A DNA stretch of 64,000 nucleotides from Sweltsa coloradensis (GCA_024449915.1 JAMZAV010000358.1:1116001-1180000); one strand, 5' to 3'; positions 37,642-52,600 are shown, counted from the stretch's first letter. Program-made: numbers and translations. The notes: generated by a model not told the origin, from the sequence alone.

Positions 37642-40600
37642 CTATAACAGACATGAGTATAGAGATTAAAGATCTTTACAAAATTGAAAAGAACCAATTG
37701 GTTTTAAAAAATAATTTTGTTAGAAGAGAACCAGTTAGTATTACTTACATCTTTGTTTGCATTTAAATATGTAGGCTACACTAGTAAACGTATACAATTT
37801 TAATTAAATCATTACTCAATATTATGTTCTCCAATAGAAGCAGTCAGTGTTGTGATATTTCTACCTTTCAAAAAGACAAACAGTCTTGATTTCCCAGGAC
37901 GAGATTACGCCTAGGTGACTTGTGAAATATGCATACAACATTCATTTTGATACATAGGCTAACCATAGCAAATACACAATATGTATAGGGCCTAGGTAGG
38001 AAATTGGATCGTCAAATCCAATTTACCGATGTCACACACAATAAGCCTGAGACGTTCGCCGTCGTCACTTACATGCAGGTTAGGCCTACGCTTTGTAACC
38101 GTACGCTTCCTTAGAATGGACTTAGGTCTTTTTGGTATTAGTTGTTGGAATGAGTCCACCAGTGATCAAACTCTTTTGTCGGAGAATTAGAATATAGATA
38201 TAATAATTTTTGTTTTTATGGATTGGGCTATAATTATTCAGATTCACAAAGAAATTTCATTCTAAAATACTATAACCATCTTGTGATTTGATTCAGCATT
38301 ACCTCTGTTAAATAAAAATATAGTGTTCTAGATTTATTATTGTATATTACGGCATTTAAATTCATTATGTGGGTTGTGACGATTGCTTGAGCATTAGGCA
38401 CTGACGCCATGAGAATTGGTCAATGTCGTACATAAAATTCAGGTTTGCTGAGCTGTGATTGGTGGAAGACGTTTCGTTGGTCATTGGGACGCCGTTTGAC
38501 CGGCCATCTTTTAGGACAGACAGTGCTTGTAGGAGTCTTGAGAGAGGAGGTAGTGCCGTCGAATTGTACGGGAGACCCAGTGAGTTTTGGGTGTGGGATT
38601 TCAGTGATGAATCTCTCTAGTTTGGAGAGATTCTATTGATAAAAGAATTACATCGTCGACGAGGGCTATCGCGAGGCCGACATAGATAAAGAAGCATTAC
38701 TGGAGAGCCAAGTTACGTGTGATTAGCGTTTGTGTTTCGGTAACGAAGCGAGACAGGTTCGGCATATCATAAGATCGAATTTCAAGTTGTGTTAACTTAC
38801 TGAAATCCACATTGGGATAGGCATTACGGGTTAAATAACGTGCCAAAGTGAAGTCAAAGGTAAAGTGATTCGTCTGCCGATAATAAGAAAAGCCAGTTCT
38901 AGTAAAAGATGGTTTATTTTTGTCATAACGGAGAATCGAGCGCCTAGGCCTACTGAGCCATAGAGTGGAGATGACGGTAAAACGAAGCGAGCTAGGTTCA
39001 GTAATATTGCAATCATTATACAAGTGACGGGTATAGAATAGCTTTGATATAGCTATTTCTATCGTTGATTAAAAAGTTGGGGCGACATTCACCTTTCAAT
39101 TTGCGAGTGAATTAATAAAATCTCGGATGAGAAGTGAATCGTTGTGATAAAAGGAGTGATATTCGGCGGGCCATAACTACCAAAGTGAAGTTAAAACAGG
39201 TCATAGTTTATGACAGAGTGGACGGGGATACGGGTCCTAGTAATAAAAGACGTAGAACTGTTTGACGAATTTATTCTACATAATAAATATCTAAAGTCCC
39301 CATTAGAAATATAAAGGCTTCGTTTTTTATATCGCCGGGAAATAAGATTGCAAAACTTTTTAAATGGCGAATCTGGCGCTAGTATGATTTTCAAGCTGAG
39401 AATTCGTGACGTCACACTGGAATGACGAATCAACTGTGATTGGTTGTTAATACAGATCAAAAATAGATCGATTAGACCCGACTAAAAATAAAGATGGCGT
39501 TGTTTTACATATTGCCGGGACATCTGTCAAAGTGCTACATGACTGTTTGCCGGTTATTTGAACTTTTTCTTCGAATTATTGGAACGATTTATACTCACTG
39601 AGAAAACTAATTAAGTGAGCTACCGAATTATAACAATAAATCAAGATAATTAAAGTTCGATTATTTATAAAAAACTTCCAAAAAACAAGAAGATCTACGG
39701 AAGGATATTTTTCGTGGTAGGACAAGACCGGATCACACAAGAGAATACGACGAGACTGGATTGTCATTGCGTGTGGATTGGATTAAGCCGGACTGTTCTT
39801 CCACGGCATATTTGGATGGAGGGGATGTCTTAAAGCTGACGAGTGATGAGTTTTTTTTAAAACAACCTATTTAAAATTTGCCGATCTTTTTAGGCTTAAT
39901 ATCACTAAAGTTACCTTCAAGGGTATTTTTAAAGCAGTCAATCTGACACAACAAATAATAATATTAGAAAATGTATGTATTCTCTAGATAGAAATCAGTA
40001 CTGATTAGGGAGGATACTGTTATGTATTTCTCATATCGAAATCATCTGCTTTGAAACCGGAATAAAAGCCAATCTAGAAGACGAGTCTACATCATTTTTT
40101 TATAATGAAATGGTTTTTTTTAACTGTTGGTTTTTTTTTCTAAATTCCTTTCAGTGGGGTTTGGTCCGGATAGCAGTGGCGTTCTCAATTTTGGTGGGTT
40201 TGGTGAGTCTATGTTTTTTGTTTTGACTGATAGAATTCCTTGGCTTAGTAGAACCATCTCAGCATACACATTAGGTAGAAGATATTTCTAATTCCATTCT
40301 CTTGAGAATCAGAGGGTGTTTCGTTACATTGGCACACATGTGGGAAATTTTAAGATTATCATCAGAGAGTGTTTCGTAACAGCTTGGAGCTGAAATTGAA
40401 ACGATGGACCATCTCTAGTTAATTGGACTTGTGAGATATAGTGTCCTGTAGTAATGTGGCCACAAATAAACAAATAACCGCACCTGTGGGAAGGCGTACA
40501 TGGCCCCCTGCACCGCGTTACACGACATCCCCTCGATGCTGTTGAAAGTGTCGGCGACCATCTTGGCTCGCTCGGCCAGCGTGGTGAGTACTTCCTTCTT

Positions 40601-43600
40601 CTCCCGCGAGAACTGTTCGTACGACGGCTCGCCAGGCTGCGGGGGATTCACCACGCAGTCCATGACCGTCTGGCCCAGCACAGTCGGACACAGCATGGCC
40701 GAGATGGACTTGAGTAGCATGGCCTTCACTTCGGGGTTCAGGTTGATCACTTCGCTGTAGCCACCGCGGAGACCACACTCGCCCATGTAGCCTGTGCAAG
40801 TACACACATGTATTAGTAGAGACGATACCTACGTCGTGCTTAGACTAGGGATGCACATAATCAATATTATCGATCAATGATTAATAACGGATATAATTTC
40901 GATAATCGATAACCAAAATTCATTGTCGATTATCAAAATATCAAATAATTAGTCAAAAGTGGCTTGAACTTAAATCTAAAAGACGGAGATTATCTCACGT
41001 TGTGCCATGCACTGGCTGGGCTGATGGTGTCACACTCGAGATTTATGTTTGGAAATGACCTATCAGTCGATAACGGAAGCCAAACACATGACATCGAATA
41101 CAGCCATGGCAGCAAACGGTACGTGATTGTAATTTTGACTTACACTTGCCACACTTGAGGTTCCAGTTATAGGTCGGAACAGGCTTTATTGGTGATATCG
41201 ATACTATCGATAATATCGATTCGATAATGACATTACCATTTTGATAATCGATAATGAAAAAAATATCGATGTGCATCCCTAGTTTAGACTGTAATTGAAG
41301 TGGCTCCGAACCAACCTCGGCAACGAGCGAATAGTGCCCAACCAACCTGTACTTGAAATAGAGGACCGCTGGTGGACTGTGGTTCAGTTACGGTTATCAC
41401 ACTCCACAGTAGAGACCAGGCTAGTTTAGAACTGAACAATATTTATTATTTACTACAATTCAGAAATTAAAAAAGTCCGCCCCAACCGGGAATCGAACCA
41501 CGGATCTCCCGCATTCCAGACAGGCGTCTTAACCACTAGACCATCAGGACGGGTACATTTTAACCTCTTAATTGTAGTTGCATTATACATCTGAATGGAT
41601 ATTATGTGCTTTGTTGCAACCACTCTTGTACCACATTGATAAATCTAAATCCAGTTCAAAAACCTCTGTCTCAACTGGGTACTAACTGGGAACTGAACCC
41701 AAGACCTGCTTTGGTCAATGGGGCAATACCCACTGGACCTACAAGCAACACAAATACAGAATATCGAAGTTTTTCATGTGTTTCTGACTTTTGTGTCTGA
41801 TGATAGATAAGGAGCGTACGAGTGTGATGTATGTCCTTAGTCCTACTTAAGTAATACTGTACTAGCCTAGTTAAACCGCGCCGCGGTGTGATTTAATGTA
41901 ATAAATTCTGATTTAATGTAATAAATTCTCATGTTTAGCCTATTGTTATAAACATTCAATCAGACGCGGCTCTACCATAAGGGCACTTGCCACTGGGGCA
42001 TGTGCCCCTCCTACTCTTCACGCCAACAATCACTCACATATATACGAGTTGTAGACGTCGTGGTACACATTTACATAAAATCGAATAGTTTGTATTTTCA
42101 ATATGCACATTTAAGTGAAAGCGCGCACGGTAAGGAAACAGCGAACCGTCTTTGTGTACCCCCGAACTCTGCTTTGTGCGAGCATGTCTCGACTCTCGAG
42201 TGAACGTACTACGGGCTTGACCAAGTTGCGCCTGCGCAGTCAGTTTTAGTCGGAAATTGCCAAATCTTTGCTTCGCAATAAGCGTTAGAACTAACTCCGT
42301 CAGAATGGGCAAGATTTTAGTACACCCAGAGCTGTTGTAAGGAGACGTTACGCGGCTGCGTTGTGCGGGTGTGTTGTGTTATCTTTGGCAGCGTTTATAA
42401 TTATGTGTGGTTTATATCTGTGGTTTTAGCTTAGAGGTTGTGAATAGTGAACAGTATTACCAAAAAATGAATTCATGAGGTGTATAGACAAATAAAATTA
42501 CCTTTTTTAAATGATAACTGATTTGTACCCAGGCCCGTATTAACCAACTAGGCTCTAGCCTAGGGCGCAACAAAGTTGTGCCCTAAAAAAATATTTTTGT
42601 GTTATGTGTATAGTTCTCCCTTGCTCAAATTGCTGTAATGGCTGTCTTGGAGCTAAATATATGCCAAAAAAAATTCGCCTCCGGCGCCTGAGGCTTTGCC
42701 CCAGACACCTTGTAGCCCACGCAAGTCCATTCAAATATATTGTGCCCTGCCTATTTTAAACCCCACGAGCCGCCACTGCATTCAATTAATATTTTTTGGA
42801 ACTTTTGAAAGAGACTTCATGGATCAAACAATCAATTTGACAATGACACATAACTTTAAATTATCTGCACAGTCATCACCAGCAGTTGAAGTGTTGTTGC
42901 ACCAGCCCTTCAGGCTGTTCTTTAATATGTTCTCTAATCTTTTCTAACATGATAACTCTTCTTCAACCAAAAGTAAACCAGACATTTGGTCTCTCCACAT
43001 TGCATAAACTAATTATGATAATGCGTAGATAGTGTAGGACCTCTAGGTTATCTTCAAATCAGTTAATTATCAATTAATTAATTGATAATGGGTGTATTGT
43101 AACCACAGATAACATTAATTGCTTTGTTTGAAGATTAAACAGTAGTAAAACCTCCATAAAATTGCAGAGATGCCAACATTTCCGCTCAACAAACATCAAT
43201 TTGTCATCCTCTGCGACAGCATCACAGCCACACAGTTAGTCACAAAAGCAGCTAATTACCACCCTGATGTGCTGCTCTTCAAAAACTCTCTCACTAGCCT
43301 CCGTCAACAAGACAGAACGCTTGTAGTTCAGTGGATCCCCAGCCACTATCAAATTCTGGGGAAATCCATCAAATTCCTAGGTATTTTGAGTCTAGGCCTA
43401 CTCTAATATGATGTCTTTATTTATTCCCTTTGACATATACTTAGTATACCTAGGTACTCGGTACCTAGGTATTCTGGAGAGAAATATAATGTGAATTCAA
43501 GTAAATGCGAGTATTGGCCAGCAAAGCATACAGACTTGCGTTCAAGTATAAGACTCGTGTTTCAGCAAACCTGACTAGTTATGTGAAGGAAGCAAACAAA

Positions 43601-46600
43601 CCTTTAGAGCAGGACATGAAGGACGCTAGTTCCATCTTGTTGTAGGGTGTGCCCATCTCATTCAGGACCTTCTTGAACGAGTGGAACTGGCTGCCCTCGG
43701 CATAGACGTTGTCTTGGTAGACCTCGTCGGAGAAGAGGAAGAGGTGCTCTCGGTGAGCGAACTTGATAATCTCCTCGATGTTGGCGCGCGACAACACCTG
43801 ACCTGGACAGAGAACGAAACTCGTGAGCATGAAGAACTCTGGCTTCTGTGGTTGATTGGGTAGACTAAATACGATTTTTTTTTAAAATTAAGAAATCCAC
43901 GCGTCACACTTCGGTTTCTTGATCATCATCCCTAAAACTTATACGTACATGTCTACCTTCAAGAGACGAGCAGATTGCCTACCTGTGGGGTTGCCGGGGT
44001 TGATGACAACGATGGCTCGGGGGCTGCAGTGTTTCCGACACTCGTCGATAGATCGCTGTAGCTCGGCCACATCCAGTCCCCAGTTCTTGGACTCGTTGAG
44101 GTAGTAGCCAACCTGAAACAAAACAAACTCAGTTAATACATCACGTTCAGCATAGGCCTAAGTCCCGGCAAAGTACAGTGAGAAGCAACTTAATAGTCAT
44201 GAGGTAAAACTAATAGGGTAAACCCACTCACTAAGGCCTAGACCTACATAGAATAAGCCATTTTCAGTGGGGGATATTATATTTCCACTTATTATGTCAA
44301 GTTCAAGTCCTAGTTAGGGCACTTTAAATTCAACAGATTATAATCCCTTCATATGTTACCTAAACCAATTATTATATGCTCAAATAATAAATGAACACGA
44401 GGTCATCATATCAGAGGCAAACGGTCAGACTGAAAATTTATTTATTTATTGAAGACGAGGTAACAGAACAAGAGGTGGCACGGGCGTTAGGAGCCATGAA
44501 GAATGGTAGAGCTCCGGGAGTGGATGACATTTCTGTGGAAATGATCAAAGCATCAGGTGCGGAAGGAAGAAGATGGTTATTTCGAGTAATAAGTGCTGCG
44601 TGGAAACAAAAGAAGGTACCGGAAGATTGGAAAAGAGGTATAATTGTACCGCTGTTTAAGAAAGGTGACCGTAAGAAATGTGAAAATTATAGAGGGGTGA
44701 CATTAATGTGTCAGTGTGCAAAAATTTATGAGAAAGTTATAGAACTAAGACTGAAGGAGGTATATGACACAGATCTAAGAGAAGAACAATATGGGTTCAG
44801 AAGTGGACGGTCTACTATTGATCCCATATTTGCTATAAGACAGACAATGGAGGGGAGATGGCAAAATGGGAAAGAAATGCATTGTGTTTTTGGATCTGGA
44901 GAAGGCATACGATCGCCCGCCTAGAGAGAAAGTATGGGAATGTCTAGAGATAAAAGGAGTGGGAAGAGGTTTAATAGACAGGATACAAGTACATATCAAA
45001 GGAGTGAAAGTTGTGTACAGACAGATATGGGTAGGTCAGAATGGTTTCAAGTAAATGAGGGCTTGCGACAAGGTAGTGTGTTATCTCCAACACTCTTTAC
45101 TGTTGTAATGGATGAAATTATAAGAAGAGTGGAACAAAATACAGATGGAAGGGACACAAGAACATTAGTGTTTGCGGACGATGTGTTGATTTGGGGTGAG
45201 AGTGCCAGAGAAGTGCAGGAGAAGGTGGACAGATGGAACGAAGTTACTACAGAGTTTGGTCTAAAAATCAATCAGAAAAAGAGTGAATGTTTGCGTATGC
45301 AAAAGAAGACAAAGGGCAGGCCTAGAGACATGGAAAATATTGTACTACGGGGAGAAGTCTTAGAAGAAAAAGAAGAATTTAAATATTTGGGAAGTATATT
45401 GACAAAAGATGCAAAAGTGTGTAGGGAAGTGTCATCTAGAGTGCAAAAAGCAGAAGGGTTTTACCAATTGGTGAGAAAGTTACTATGGAATGAGTTGTTC
45501 CCACAAAAATGTAAAATTTTGCTGTATAACTAACACACACATAACAAAAACTTGTAGAAATACAGCCAAACCTTACACACTCAAAAGGAATGAGATCTAA
45601 AAAAAGGGCCAAGCTCATCTACCCTTCCACATAAACGTACAGTGTCCCATAACAGCATCCTCGAAAAGCTTTTCAAAATAGAATTTGCGATTATTAATTT
45701 AACGTAATAGTTTATCAAAGTTCTTTTTTTGTAATTAATTTAAACGTAAACATGCAAATTCTATTTTGCCAAGCTTTTCGAGGATGCTGTTATGGGACAC
45801 TGTACGTTTATGTGGAAGGGTAGATGAGCTTGGCCCTTTTTTAGATCTCATTCCTTTTGAGTGTGTAAGGTTTGGCTGTATTTCTACAAGTTTTTGTTAT
45901 GTGTGTGATCTCATTACTTTTTCAAGTTCTATTACAAAATTATTTGCTAAAATATAATATTTTTATCAAAGTTGATTTAAATTCTATGGTATTAGCAGTA
46001 ACAATATACGATGTAAAATATCTAGACCGGATTCATGTACATCCTGGGTATAGGTGGTATAACCATGGTATAACGACGGTATAAGGACTGGACCCCAATT
46101 CTTGAGTTCGTGGGAGATGAGTTGAAAACGCAATTTGAAAACGAAGTCGTTTTCGTTTTCGAAGGAATTGGTATTCTTGAACGGTATCGTGGAAAACGTC
46201 ATGGGTTGTGAGTTGAAAGCATTGATATTAAACCATGGTTGAAAGAGTATCACGAAATCCAAACACTTTAAAAAGATTTGCGTATAGCAAAGAGCTCGAA
46301 AAAGTTCTATATTTATTCTAGATGGCAGTGCCTTCATAAACGCGGGCCAATCGAAAGACAAGTTGTATGAAATGATTTGATTGTTGCAATTATGTAAACA
46401 AACAGTTGAGCAAGTTCATATCAAAACAATGTTGTGCTGGCATAGGGTTGGCTAGGCTTGTCAAACATGTAATGTAAGTATGAATTTTACTAGTCCTACA
46501 GCCAAATGGAACTTTAGACCTACACTGTTGTATTATAAATAATTTTCTACATCTGGGCCTAGGCCAGGGACGGTTTCTGATTTGTTTTATGAGAGTATAA

Positions 46601-49600
46601 TGACACCTTTTCTCGTTCCACACAAGAAGAAAATTTTTAAATGTCCGCCATTTGTTTACGTATCGCACTTTCCCGCCTAACTCTGCTTATACCGTCAACA
46701 AGTGTCAAGTAACTATGGTTACTTGTTGATTATATGCCAAGTGTTTAAGGCTTATTTTAAAACCTTTATTTGGAAGCCTTCCAACAAACTTTTTCAACTT
46801 TTTTTTCAAAAGAGACTATCATTCTATAACCTTAATGTCCATGTAAATATGAACATTGTAGCCCCACCCGTCTGGTCAGAATCGCGGGCCGACGTATTAG
46901 ATGTTAGCAGTAGCTAGCAGTAGCTAGCAGTAGCTAACATCCTTAAAGTGATTTTGAGCATGTTTGAAGACATTTTTTCACCAAGAAGGAATGGTCGTAC
47001 CCCAATAAAATTTGGCATGTGTTGTCAGGTACCTAAATCCCCTCGATTGTGATAGTTTTCAAGTTCACATCACGTTACATGACGGCTGGGTAACACCTCG
47101 AAATCACCCCAACTCTGCTTGGTGTATAAGGTGCTTGAGTGTGTAGCGCACCGCGGCTTGGCTGCGGCGCCCTAACGGGCACCTAGATATGGGGCAGTAA
47201 CATGGGCAGTGGGAACAAAAGAAGAGAGTCAGCTGGAAGCAGCAGAAATGAAGTTTTTAAGAAGTATAAAGGGAGTTACAAAGATGGACAAGATAAGAAG
47301 TAATGAAATAAGGAAAGAACTGGGATTGGAGAGATTGAATTTTAAGCTAGGAAGAGAACGTCTAAGATGGTTTGGACATATGAAAATTGAAAAGGATGGG
47401 CAGGGAGAGGATTTCAAGACGAGAATTTGAAGCGGCAGAGGAGGGGAAAAGAAGAGTAGGAAGGCCAAGAGAAAAATGGGAAAGATTAATTCAAGAAGAC
47501 GTTGGAAAACGGAATGAAGTGTGGGAGCATGTGGCAAGAAGGAAAGCTGTGGGAGGACAGAAGAGAGTGGAGTAAATTGGTGGAGAGGAAGGAGTTAGAT
47601 GATGTGGAAAAAACACTGAGTCTGGCAAGCTTAGTATCTACAGTTTCATGCCCTTGATAATGGTGGAAAACCACCACTCAACCCGACATAGTTGGAACTG
47701 AGTTATGATGATTATTATTATTCAAAAGCATTTCATACAGATGCATGTGGTAGCACTCAAGGCTGCCGAATATTGAAAATAAGTCAATTTTTAAAAGTTT
47801 GTTAAGAATATGTTGAAATAAAGTCAGTGGTACTATAGAAGACCTTGTCAACGAGAAAATCGTTCAGCTTTCGTTTAAAAGCATCTCGCGTCGGAGCCTG
47901 TGTGATCTCACTTGGAAGACAGTTTGTTACTTTTACACCTAAGTGGAGTGGGGTTTTGTCCAGCTTCTTTAGCCTGTGCCGCCCGACGAATATTTTCCCT
48001 GCAGTTCTTGTATCATGGTTATGAACGTCGGCTCCTGTGACCGTCAGCAAGGGATTGTCCCTAATGAACAGGGCCAAGGCCTTAATATGAATACCAGGAA
48101 GTGTCATGATGCCAAGAGTTTTGAAGGCTGCTCGACAAGATTCTGTTGGTTGTAGTGCAGCTATGTATCGGATTGCTCGCTTTTGAAGTCGGAACACCCT
48201 TATACTTTCGGAGGCACCACCCCAAAACAGCACTCCGTATTGGAGATGGGACTGGAGAAGAGCAAAGTATGCAGTTTTCACCGTTTTCACCGTGCATTGT
48301 CTCATTAGGATTTTTATGCTGAAACATGCTGTGCTTAGCTTCTTACATAGTGAGTCGATGTGACTACTCCACTTTAGCCTGTAGTCGATGATTAGACCCA
48401 AAAACTTGGCGTCCGTGGAGACCTCGACCGGGGCCTCCAGGTGGGGTTGCTCCCCCTTTATGGCAAAAGCAATGGCTACAGTCTTGTTTATATTAAGTGC
48501 AATTTTATTTGGATGACAGTATTGTTCAAGCTCCATAGCTGTTTGATACATTGCTTGCTCTAACTCGTCAGTGGTACCGCCAGTCAGAACAGCACTAAAG
48601 TCATCAGCAAACTGCGTTTTGGTTCCTAGTTGTATATTTTTTGGCATATCGTTGACATAGATGCTGAAGAACGTGGGGCTAAGGATAGACCCCTGGGGAA
48701 TTCCATAAATGGAATTTTCCCAGTTTGCTTCTCCGCTACCGTCTCCTAACCGCACACTTTGCTTCCTTCCCGTTAGAAAGGACTTGACCCAATTGTTTTC
48801 GGGACCTGTGATTCCATAGAATTTAAGTTTTTCTATAAGAGTGGCATGGTTTATCGTGTCAAAAGCCTTGGTTAAATCAAAAAAGACTGCTCCTACACTC
48901 AGTTTATGATCCAGAGCATCTTCCACTGCATTTGTCACGCGAAGGACAGCAGATGTTGTTGAGTGATCTTTTCTGAAGCCATGCTGTTCGACGCACAATA
49001 AGTTGTTTCTTTCCAAGTGCTTAACTAGTACAATAAGGAAAAGCTTCTCCAATATTTTAGAGAATGCCGTTGGCAGTGCAATGGGGCGATAGTAAGACAT
49101 GTTCGATCTTTCACCTTTTTTATAAATTGGCTTTATGACAGTATACTTCATTCTTTCGGGGAACTGACTGGTGGTAAACGAGTGGTTAAAAATGTGCATA
49201 AGAGGTTCCACAATTTGGGGTGCACATTTCTTTATTACCAGCATTGGTACTTTGTCCCAGCCTGTTGATGTTTTAGGTTTCATATTTCTTATAACTGTCA
49301 GTATGTCATTGGGTGTTAATGTGGGTATTTGCAAGGCGGGGATGTCTGGTTGCTGTTGTGTGTTTTGCAACAATTCGAGGCATTTATCCATTGTGTCCGT
49401 GTCATAGATACTACTATACCCTCCCCCTTAGATGTGCCACTCTCTATGGGCAAAATAAAGAACTCTTTGGAGGCCATTTTGAATCAGAGCAACGCCTAGC
49501 GGCTGGCCTGAGAACTTATTGAGGATAGGCGGTATATGCAGTGACCTACTATTTCTACTTTGGTAAATGCAGTCACCTACTATTTCTACTAAATATTCCT

Positions 49601-52600
49601 TGGAATAAAATGTCGCTACAAAAATAGAACACATGTTTTGGGAACATATTTTATTGCAAATAGCAATTTAAATACACACACACAAAATTAAAATAATTAC
49701 ATAATCACCGAATCACGTAGAAATGACAAAACGCCTGCTTGTTGGCTTGTAGTGGGGAGGTCTTCCATCGTCTTGAGCTTTGAAAATGAAGACAAAGCAA
49801 AATGCACTGTAACAACCATGCAGTCTTTTCAACATCTGATTGAAGAATCACGAGCCGTTTTTTTCTGAGGTGCTCTCGAGTATAATTGCAAAGTTTATTG
49901 TGAATCTTCTGCCAGCAATCTTTGACAATCTTGCTTCTTTTCTTGCTTGCTACGATCGGCAGAGGTGTTGTGGGTATAGGCTAGGAGGCTAGGCCTAGCC
50001 AAGGCCTACGACGGGCTCGGCAACAAAATGAATTTACACAGCGTATATACCCAACAATTACTCGTCTTATAGCCCTTTCTCACCTTTTGTGGTCACTAAA
50101 ATCACTTTCTATATTGGTTGGGCTGTAGGCCTACATTGCAACGTTTGAAACCAAATATTATGCCTTGAAACAAACTTTCAAATGAAGTTGTGCGCGCCAT
50201 GTGACTTTCACGTGCGTTTCTAAGACTTTTGTTTTGTCAATATTTTGAACTTGACTAATCGACCAGTCGACGATAGGTCGATAGGTCGTAAAAAAAAAGC
50301 GACGACGACACTCTGCTGGTGCCTGGCCTGAGAACTATACTAGACTCGAAACAGTTGAAGGCACACTGCCACACGATTTACCATTGCACTTTCAGCACCC
50401 TGGTTCGTGTGTACATTCACAACATCTTCAACTGCTTTAGCAAAGAAACTGTTCAAGAGTCTTGCTACTTCTAGCTGGTTTGTCACTCTTTGTCCGTTTT
50501 CATTTATAAAAGAAATTTCTGGAGCATCCTTTTTAGTCTTCCCGGTGATTTGATTGACAATGTTCCAGGTTGCTGCTGATTTGTTGTCTGCTCTTGCAAT
50601 TGTTGCTTGATGATAGGCTTTCTTGGCTGACATTACCGTTCTTCTGAGAAGCTTGGTTAGGCGTTTGTGTTCCAAGGATGCTGGTCCTTCAGGATTTCTC
50701 TTTGCTAGGTACCAGATGTCTCTTTTCGTCTTCGCCATTTCTCTGATGTCATTTGACAACCATTCCTTGTTATTTATTTGCTGAGATGGTTTGGTAAGAG
50801 TTTTGGGAAAGCATTCCCAGAACATAGGTAGGAACTTACGAAGGAAGTTATTAAATTTTATATCCACAGTTACTACATTGTAAACATCATCCCAGTCTAG
50901 GTCTGCCAGTTTCGCTGAGAAGTTGGAACAATTCTGAGGGGTGAATCTCCTTCGACTCTTAGTGCAATTTTTACTCTTTCCCGTTTTACCAATGTAATGA
51001 CTTCAATTAATTGACCTGCATGATCAGATAGTCCCGGATCCACATTTCCGAGGAAGTTCACCTCATTTGAGTTAGTTAACACATTGTCTATGGCTGTTTG
51101 TGAGGATTTGGTAATTCTAGTAGCTTCGTAGTTTAGTAACCGGAAGCCTGCGAGTCTTGCGGTTTCTTCAAGTTGGTTGCTTGCTACGTTGTCTAGAATG
51201 TCGATGTTTAAGTCTCCACAGATAATCACTGGTTTCTTTTCTGTTGCTACTTGCTGTAGCAATGAATCCAGTTTGCTGTAGAACCACTTGAGTGACTCCT
51301 TTCCTGGTGGCCGGTAAATGACAATCACTATGCATTGTAAGGGCTTAGTGATTTCCACTGAGCATAGTTCTAGTTGTTTCTCTTTAGCCATTTTGGAAAT
51401 ATCTTTGCGAAGGTAATATTCCAAGAAACTATTTTTCTTTATAAGGATACAAACTCCTCCTCCTTTACTGCGAGCCCTGCCGAAGCTGGCAGCCATGGTG
51501 AAGTTATTAATTTGAAGAGCTTCTTCATGCCCTGCTTGTAACCAGTGCTCCGTAATACATAAAATATCGATTTCGCGTTTCGCTGAATCAACAAAAATTT
51601 CTAATTCTTCTACTTTTTTTTCCAGACTTCTTATATTGAGGTGATAACATGTGAGGCTTTTCCTTGGTGTATTCTTGTTTACAGGGCTTTGGAAGGTTAG
51701 TTGAGGCTCTGTTACGATGCAGTCTTTTTTAGGTGAGGAATCAGAAAAAACCTCCTAACCGTTGCACCCTCCGGCCAAAAAGAAGCATTGTAAAGTGATT
51801 TTTTCAGATCGAAGTCCGCTCCGATCTTAAAGGCGTTTAAACTCACTTTTGGTGTCAAGCTGGTCTACTATAAAGATCCTACCTGGTTGTTTTTTTACTA
51901 GGTATTGTTCGACTTGTTCCCTGGTTGCACTTTTTTTTAATATGGCCCAGATGTATCCAGACTTTTTTCTTCACTGCTGTCAAGCCTAAGCTTGCTTGCT
52001 CTTGTAGATGAGTGGGCAGATCACAAGTGCTTATCATTGAGTTATTATTAGTACATATAAACTAGTACCTACCTACATAATATGAACTTAAAACCAACTA
52101 AGTATTTATAATATAAACAAAAAACAAGTACTGAAACTCTTTAATATAAATTATGAACATGTTTGTCAATATCAATAAACTCTTCAGTCATGAACTCTAC
52201 ATAATTATGTTTGATTTGAGATTACATTTCTCAAATAAAAAGTTCAAAAGTCGGTGTAAATACTATTGGATTAAGTAAATATTTCCACAATGATTTCTGC
52301 AAGCCACCTTCAATCATATCTTGCAGCTCTGGTAATCAGAGGCAATGTTCACATTAATTATTCTTATCTACAATTATTATCAATCAGCTAATAAGCCTAG
52401 TCGTAATAAAACAAGACAATAACTCGTAAACTTGCTTTTGATGTGTTGGTACGTGTATAGACGGAATGATTCTAAACTCATAATTTGTCATGTGACTAGT
52501 CTGGAATTACACAAAATCAATTAATCAATCAATCAATGTTATATGACACCGTATGTACTTTTTTTTATCCTAGTGGGCCAATAGGGATTTGAACTAGGCA

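Larger units (their letters stand above)
47705..52025 (-). mobile_element. LINE-D (jockey/CR1-like), nearly complete, 5' truncated
   Basis: Minus strand. The C-terminal part of ORF1 at about 52025-51710 includes [20 protein letters not shown] and [17 protein letters not shown]2 then begins with an apurinic-type endonuclease at about 51750-50900: [45 protein letters not shown] and LSDHAGQ. A linker region (50867-50340) follows, then the reverse transcriptase (49391-47802). A 915-base insertion splits ORF2 at 49419-50333. Without it the frame continues with one TAG stop. The 3' tail is an ATAATAATC-type repeat near 47705. Confidence 0.88.

Noticed and set aside
38445..39460. Short ORFs in aminotransferase intron 6
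   Set aside because: They are under 110 codons, with no domain, no splice support and no similarity I can recognise.
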